Source: Bacteroidales bacterium | Lineage (GTDB): Bacteria > Bacteroidota > Bacteroidia > Bacteroidales > ML635J-15 | Assembly: GCA_016937855.1 (NCBI GenBank) | Contig: JAFGVU010000170.1 | Span: 1-57,581 of the forward strand | Direction: 5' to 3' | Length of the DNA: 57,581 nt | Part shown: in pieces, positions 54,201-57,581 of the stretch | Position numbering within the stretch: position 1 is the stretch's first letter | Layout: each line of letters opens with the position of its first letter | The notes under the pieces: model-generated | Database searches by the model: none | Told to the model about the DNA's origin: nothing | The model's input: only the letters and a program-made list of their open reading frames with translations | Translations under genes and position numbers: made by a program

Positions 54201-55841
54201 AACATTACCGCTGCTTTAACAAGTGATGATCCTATGATTACAATAAATACTGCCGACCAGACCATCCCGTCTCTTACAGCAGGGAACTCAGTACCACTAA
54301 CATACAATATTACAATTGATCCAACTTGTGACATGGCTCATCATGCCGAATTAGAACTTCAAATCACAGCCGATAACGGACTCAGCATTATTGTTCCTTG
54401 TTATTTGATTATAGGAATTTTGACCGAAAATTTCGAAACAGGAAACCTAAATACATTTGAATGGACCCAATCTGGAGATACACCATGGTACTTTGTTACA
54501 GACGAAGTTTATGATGGAATATATAGCTTAAGATCGGGGGTTATCAACGACAATCAAAGTTCGGTTCTTGAAATTCAGATGTACGTTGTTGCAGATGGAG
54601 AAATTAGTTTTGCAAGAAAAGTATCTAGCGAAAACAACTACGACTTTTTTGAATTCCTTATAGATGGAATTGTCAAAACAAGTTTATCCGGAGAACAAAA
54701 TTGGGATGAATTCTCTTGTCCTGTAACAACAGGAGCACATACTTTCACTTGGAGATATCGTAAAGATTATATGGCAAACTCAGGAAATGATGCTGCATGG
54801 ATAGACAACATAATTTTTCCGGCTGTCAATAATGTTCCACCAATATTAACTTGTTCGACTTCCGAGATTTTCAAAACAATGAATAGCGACCAATTTGAAA
54901 CCGATGAATTAATTATATCCAATAACGGAGGAGGTATTTGCGAATTTGAAATAGATGTTGTTCCTGATGGTTCAAAATCAAAAAGTATAGAGGGCACAAA
55001 TATAACTGCTGATGTCGCAATGTTTGTTCCTGGGAGCACTGTAAATATTACATTTACTCTTAATGCAGTATCTAATGACTATGAATGGATAAAACATCTA
55101 CTCATTGAATTCCCTGATGGTGTAACTGTCAATAGCTCTACTGATTTAACAGGTCCTTCTGGCACTTTAATTTCAAATGCAGCTACTGGTGATGGTGCCG
55201 ACGTATTTTGGACTACTACAGAAACATGGGGACAAATTCATCAAAACGAGACTGCAACATGCTCTGTAAATGTCACTTTTGACGAAAACTTTTCCGCTAA
55301 CGAATGTATTTTAGCATGCACAATTTCCGGTGATGAATATGGAGAAGAACCTCATACTGTTTATTCAGATATCGTTCTTGAAAACGAAAGCGCTTTTTGG
55401 TTGATTGTTAATCCTAATCAAGGCGAAATCATGTATAGCAGCGAATTTGAATTAAGCCTAGATTACAACACAACTGATATGAGTGAAGGAGTTTACTCCG
55501 CCGACATTATCATAAACGATGGAATAACAACAATTACTATTCCTGTTGAATTGACTATAGACTTTACTTCTTCGGTAAATGTTTTATCTAACGAAAACAA
55601 AATAAAAGTTTATCCAAATCCTTTTACTGACATTTTTACAATAGAGTATCAAACAAACACAACAAACAACCTTATTGTCACAGCTTATGATATTACAGGA
55701 AAATCTGTTTCTTTAACAAGATTAAATCCTGAGGCTGACAACAAAATTACACTTGATGGCCGTGAATTAAAGCCTGGATTTTATATGCTCAGAATAAATA
55801 ATGGGTTGGAAACAGAATATTTTAAGATCATTAAGGACTAA
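51237..55841 (+). CDS. Giant T9SS cargo protein with papain-like N-terminal domain and type-A sorting domain
   Basis: This 1534-residue protein has a signal peptide (1-23). A papain-like (C1A) domain (about 55-315) carries MSCGQASSTGICFTYE, a His in AHSMAILGFND (His245) and an Asn in KMCNTYSG (Asn292) ending in WADGGFCYIMYKA. An EF-hand/dockerin-like loop DITGDGQVTMADWE (271-284) is inserted between the His and Asn. Next come an Ig-like/YDG-type region, three CARDB-like repeats (about 740-1060) and a MAM/jelly-roll domain (about 1060-1190). The C-terminus (1460-1534) starts KVYPNPFTDIFTIEY and is a type-A T9SS sorting signal. A canonical papain Cys position reads Ala86 (see findings). Confidence 0.92.
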   Translation: MRNIFRTVLLGLFLLGITITAQSQDYNKQAEPQPLSLKDQQLLLSFPSLELPPAYKNKSIPYMVDNSQSEHFRDMFTQAGMSCGQASSTGICFTYEINVARNLEANTNANLYPTHFVFNWDNGDWGSSGVSYYHTFEVLRTVGTPNQEEYGGTIDYGGNLRWMTGYDLYYSAMHNRISHGYKIDVGDADGLAILKHWMNDHLNGDDDGGCAVFYSTVPYPDADLPVGTEEGGKKVITSLSASTAHSMAILGFNDSIRYDYNNDGQYTNNIDITGDGQVTMADWEIGGIKMCNTYSGGPAWADGGFCYIMYKALATGAFWHDLVHVMTVNPTYEPQLTAKVDITYTNRKRIKVIAGISTNTSANMPEYVLDLPIFEYQGGDRYMTGGEAEIDKTIEFGFDLTPLLNYIEPNQEAKYFIQIFENDDDGWGSGTLNSFSLINYVTGAAVETVCSDPAQTIVQNGITTMSIVSAQNYAPVEITTTALSTGSVLSPYSQQLVATGGSTPYTWSFDMDFDVSESVGIFPTGGTTASGSGFFAIPLGFDFTYYGETYSTIYVGNEGLAVFQSAFSDALPYGHHDETVFMHTKCIAPFYLSGLTSTIKTITGTGYKTIIWDNSSIDFAMTIYENGNIEFIYDNANITNQNNYVCGVSNGDEISFQRLDFDDPNNIASGHKYTLIPYTIPEEFEISNDGLLTGFPTHEYTADDFHFKVIDNNGIIDKITLPFVTDGLILSYSVSTPDDNVIEYAESVDLSLTVENPLASIVTGISITATTLDPHITLTDNSETCSDLSPSQSILLSNAFAFDVSSDVPDNYQFQINFEVACDQDIWQYFYTFTAYSPNILTGTVTIDDANDDILAAGETADIFIPISNSGGSDIHNLTATATTSDPYIIINTNQDNLLSLEPSESSEITFNITSANEVENQHSATINISITGDNGYQVEIPVQVVINTAILSVSNINVNDADNGCLDPGETSDVIFMLQNTGLVGATNITAALTSDDPMITINTADQTIPSLTAGNSVPLTYNITIDPTCDMAHHAELELQITADNGLSIIVPCYLIIGILTENFETGNLNTFEWTQSGDTPWYFVTDEVYDGIYSLRSGVINDNQSSVLEIQMYVVADGEISFARKVSSENNYDFFEFLIDGIVKTSLSGEQNWDEFSCPVTTGAHTFTWRYRKDYMANSGNDAAWIDNIIFPAVNNVPPILTCSTSEIFKTMNSDQFETDELIISNNGGGICEFEIDVVPDGSKSKSIEGTNITADVAMFVPGSTVNITFTLNAVSNDYEWIKHLLIEFPDGVTVNSSTDLTGPSGTLISNAATGDGADVFWTTTETWGQIHQNETATCSVNVTFDENFSANECILACTISGDEYGEEPHTVYSDIVLENESAFWLIVNPNQGEIMYSSEFELSLDYNTTDMSEGVYSADIIINDGITTITIPVELTIDFTSSVNVLSNENKIKVYPNPFTDIFTIEYQTNTTNNLIVTAYDITGKSVSLTRLNPEADNKITLDGRELKPGFYMLRINNGLETEYFKIIKD

Positions 55842-55970
55842 AAAAGTTGATTATCTTCTAAACCACAACTTAAATTTTTGTTTTTGACACTGTTTTTGAC
55901 ACTTCGCGAAAAGCTCAGTGAACATCAAAAACACCGCCAAAAACGGATTATCTATTAATAAAATATTCTA
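55842..55970. repeat. Tandem 12-bp repeat and inverted copy downstream of the cargo gene
   Basis: TGTTTTTGACAC occurs twice head to tail (55879-55890, 55891-55902), and TCAAAAACA (55925-55933) is an inverted copy of its first nine bases, so a 9-bp stem could form around a loop that contains TTCGCGAA. It might be part of a transcript end but has no T tract. No ORF is present. Confidence 0.4.
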
Positions 55971-56018
55971 TTAAGGTTAAGGAAAGATAAGGTTTCGAGG
56001 AGATAAGGTTATCCTGAC
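55971..56018. repeat. Three 16-bp direct repeats upstream of serC
   Basis: Three consecutive 16-bp units each begin with [AT]TAAGGTT (AAGGTT at 55973, 55989 and 56005, exactly 16 bp apart). The first two also share a Gly-codon-like GGAAAG/GAGGAG tail. Regular spacing near one and a half helical turns upstream of a promoter suggests operator-like iterons; this is inference. Confidence 0.45.
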
Positions 56019-56088
56019 TCTAACCTATAAATTTTGGTTTTATGTTGTAAATCATTAAACTAATTAAATCAATATGAAATAAGTTTGC

Positions 56089-56096
56089 TACATTTG
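56089..56096 (+). promoter_or_regulatory. TAnnTTTG -7 box of serC
   Basis: TACATTTG lies 37 bp before the ATG, giving a leader of about 30 nt. The -33 element is not clear. Confidence 0.55.
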
Positions 56097-56133
56097 TTTC
56101 GGAAAATAAGTTTAACAATATAAAACACATTTT

Positions 56134-57204
56134 ATGAGAAAGCACATTTTTAATGCAGGTCCATGCAAATTAGCGGACAGAACTTTAGAAAACACATCAA
56201 AAGCAATTTTAGAGTTTAATAATAGCGGACAATCCATACTTGAAGTATCTCACCGTGGTAAAGACTTTCAAGCGGTTATGGACGAAACCGTTGAGCTAAT
56301 GAAAGAAGTTCTTAATATTCCTGACAATTACTCAGTTCTTTTCTTAGGTGGTGGAGCAAGCCTTCAGTTTTGTATGATACCATACAACTTCATGAAGAAA
56401 AAGGCATTTTATCTAAACACAGGAACATGGTCCAGCAAAGCAATAACAGAAGCAAAAATGTGGGGAGAGGTTATTGAAGTTTCTTCAAAAGACAAAGCGT
56501 TTACATATATCCCTAAAGATTTAAACGTACCTTATGATGTTGATTACGTGCATATCACCACAAATAACACTATACGTGGAACAGAGATTTTCGACGATTG
56601 GACTTTTGATGCTCCACTAATTGCAGATATGTCATCAGACATTTTAAGTCGTCCGGTTGATGTCTCAAAATATGCAATGATTTATGGTGGTGCACAAAAG
56701 AATATGGGACCTGCAGGTGCTACTTTCGTTATTATTCGTAACGACATGCTCGAAAAAATTGCTGATCGTCCTATCCCAACAATGTTGCAATATGGAATAC
56801 ATATCGAAAATGGCTCTATGTACAACACTCCTCCGGTAATTAATATATTTGCTATCCGCGAAACACTACTTTGGGTAAAAGAAATGGGCGGACTTGTTGC
56901 CATGGATAAACTTGCAGCTGACAGAGCAAATATGCTTTATAATGCAATCGACAACAGCAAAATGTTTAAGTCTCCTGTTGCAAAAGAAGATAGATCAAGA
57001 ATGAATATCGTTTTTGTTTTCGAAGATCAATATAAAGAGCTAGAAGCAGAATTTGTTGCATTTGCAGGTAGTAAAAATTGTGTTGGACTAAAAGGCCACA
57101 GATCTGTCGGTGGTTTTAGAGCTTCTACTTACAACGCTTGCACAATGGAAGACGTAGAAGTACTTGTTGCAGCAATGAAAGAATTCGAAGAAAAACACGC
57201 ATAA
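56134..57204 (+). CDS. serC: Phosphoserine aminotransferase
   Basis: At 356 residues it starts [12 protein letters not shown] (GPC/GPA family motif), then [32 protein letters not shown] and the PLP-Lys region [12 protein letters not shown]. The C-terminus is FRASTYNA. It converts 3-phosphohydroxypyruvate to phosphoserine in serine synthesis. It is expressed from its own promoter behind the 16-bp repeats. Confidence 0.97.
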   Translation: MRKHIFNAGPCKLADRTLENTSKAILEFNNSGQSILEVSHRGKDFQAVMDETVELMKEVLNIPDNYSVLFLGGGASLQFCMIPYNFMKKKAFYLNTGTWSSKAITEAKMWGEVIEVSSKDKAFTYIPKDLNVPYDVDYVHITTNNTIRGTEIFDDWTFDAPLIADMSSDILSRPVDVSKYAMIYGGAQKNMGPAGATFVIIRNDMLEKIADRPIPTMLQYGIHIENGSMYNTPPVINIFAIRETLLWVKEMGGLVAMDKLAADRANMLYNAIDNSKMFKSPVAKEDRSRMNIVFVFEDQYKELEAEFVAFAGSKNCVGLKGHRSVGGFRASTYNACTMEDVEVLVAAMKEFEEKHA

Positions 57205-57224
57205 ATAAATTTGAGAATTTTTAT

Positions 57225-57252
57225 AACGCTCCGAAAACGGGGCGTTTTTTTT
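57225..57252 (+). terminator. serC terminator
   Basis: AACGCTCCG pairs with CGGGGCGTT (one G-U) around an AAAA loop and is followed by eight T. It lies 20 bp after the stop codon. Confidence 0.9.
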
Positions 57253-57399
57253 GATCTAAAAACACCAGATACATGATTTTTAGGGTCGTTACAGACTACA
57301 TATTTTTAGTCGATTTCATGAATAATCTAATAAAAAAGAGAAAGAAAAAAAAATCAACCTTCATTCTCCTAAAATTTTATCTAACAAAGTATTTTTTTT
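57253..57399. other. AT-rich spacer without genes
   Basis: No ORF or conserved motif was found; there are A and T runs only (AAAAAAGAGAAAGAAAAAA, T12). Confidence 0.4.
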
Positions 57400-57430
57400 T
57401 TTGAATAATAAAATATTTTATCTATTTTTG
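57400..57430 (+). promoter_or_regulatory. Consensus Bacteroidota promoter near the right edge
   Basis: TTTG (57400-57403), exactly 19 bp, TATTTTTG (57423-57430): full agreement with the housekeeping consensus. Transcription should start near 57436. A perfect 8-bp hairpin (CCTGTTTT, AACG loop, AAAATAGG at 57435-57454) would form at the very start of the transcript. What it transcribes is not completed in this window. Confidence 0.75.
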
Positions 57431-57503
57431 CAGTCCTGTTTTAACGAAAATAGGATAATAACAAAAATAAGATATTTGAAATATTATAGATTAGTTCTAT
57501 ATC

Positions 57504-57518
57504 GGTCCCATAGCTCAG
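57504..57518 (+). other. 15-nt match to the 5' end of a tRNA (Met-like), not continued
   Basis: GGTCCCATAGCTCAG is identical, from memory of the family, to the acceptor and first D-arm bases of many bacterial tRNA-Met genes (GGUCCCA, UA, GCUCAG). It follows a strong promoter by about 70 nt, as tRNA genes often do. After CAG the sequence becomes CTCCGATTTTTTGAAAAAATC and no anticodon or T-arm can be found. It may be a disrupted gene, a chance match or an assembly end. Confidence 0.3.
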
Positions 57519-57581
57519 CTCCGATTTTTTGAAAAAATCACTGCTGATTATATGGAATAAGTAATTTGACATTTTGAAATT

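Overview
The window is AT-rich chromosomal DNA of a Bacteroidota bacterium, probably Bacteroidales/Marinilabiliales-like; the order is an inference. The phylum call rests on four things. There is a complete type IX secretion (T9SS) core operon of porP-K-L-M-N/gldKLMN type, plus PorW/SprE- and PorX-like genes. Two very large secreted proteins carry T9SS sorting domains of both classes: a CHU_C/gliding-motility type-B C-terminus and a type-A 'YPNP' C-terminus. DUF4270 and DUF4296 lipoproteins are present. Promoters have the Bacteroidota form TTTG-N19-TAnnTTTG. Most of the window is core genome; the unusual parts are a few intergenic repeats, both window edges and some domain architectures.

Layout. 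1-513: gene-free, repeat-rich edge. 514-5482 (-): giant CUB/PKD/P-domain/SprB-repeat/CHU_C surface protein overlapping a small secreted protein. 5645-8092 (-): ExbB, a 4-TM protein and two ExbD, an ion-driven energy-transducing complex. 8166-8255 (-): tRNA-Ser(GGA). 8444-11273 (-): TatD, DprA, a small beta-barrel-like protein and a membrane protein. 11604-12377 (+): lipoprotein. 12433-12641: MITE-like element. 12640-17609 (-): tightly overlapping operon of two glycosyltransferases, an amidohydrolase, a DUF4296 lipoprotein, MlaF and MlaE. 17769-18854 (+): mannose-1-phosphate guanylyltransferase. 18968-25224 (-): T9SS core operon. 25580-27856 (-): topoisomerase I. 27947-30298 (+): PBP1A. 30507-34056 (-): RadA, lipoprotein, RfaE2-like, PanD, PanC.

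34280-43014 (+): short glycogen-synthase-like protein, DUF4270, GlmS, PorW, PorX, TsaE. 43077-43282: structured repeat. 43409-44674 (+): histidine kinase. 44805-45362 (+): periplasmic glutathione peroxidase. 45498-48285 (+): His-rich membrane protein followed by a Cys-containing TonB receptor, a possible metal-uptake pair. 48425-51043 (+): MetG and SixA. 51237-55841 (+): papain-like T9SS cargo protein. 56134-57204 (+): SerC. 57205-57581: gene-free edge with a consensus promoter followed by what looks like only the first 15 nt of a tRNA.

How the genes work together. The dominant theme is protein export to the cell surface. PorL/M form the proton-driven motor, PorK/N the periplasmic ring, PorP the cargo/anchor outer-membrane protein, PorW a periplasmic lipoprotein bridge and PorX a response regulator. 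The histidine kinase just downstream may feed PorX, though this is unproven. Two cargo proteins lie in the same window. Envelope building (PBP1A, GlmS, Mla lipid transport, glycosyltransferases, GDP-mannose and heptose-type nucleotide sugar genes) and ExbBD energisation complete the picture. I see no phage, CRISPR array, plasmid functions or full-length transposase.
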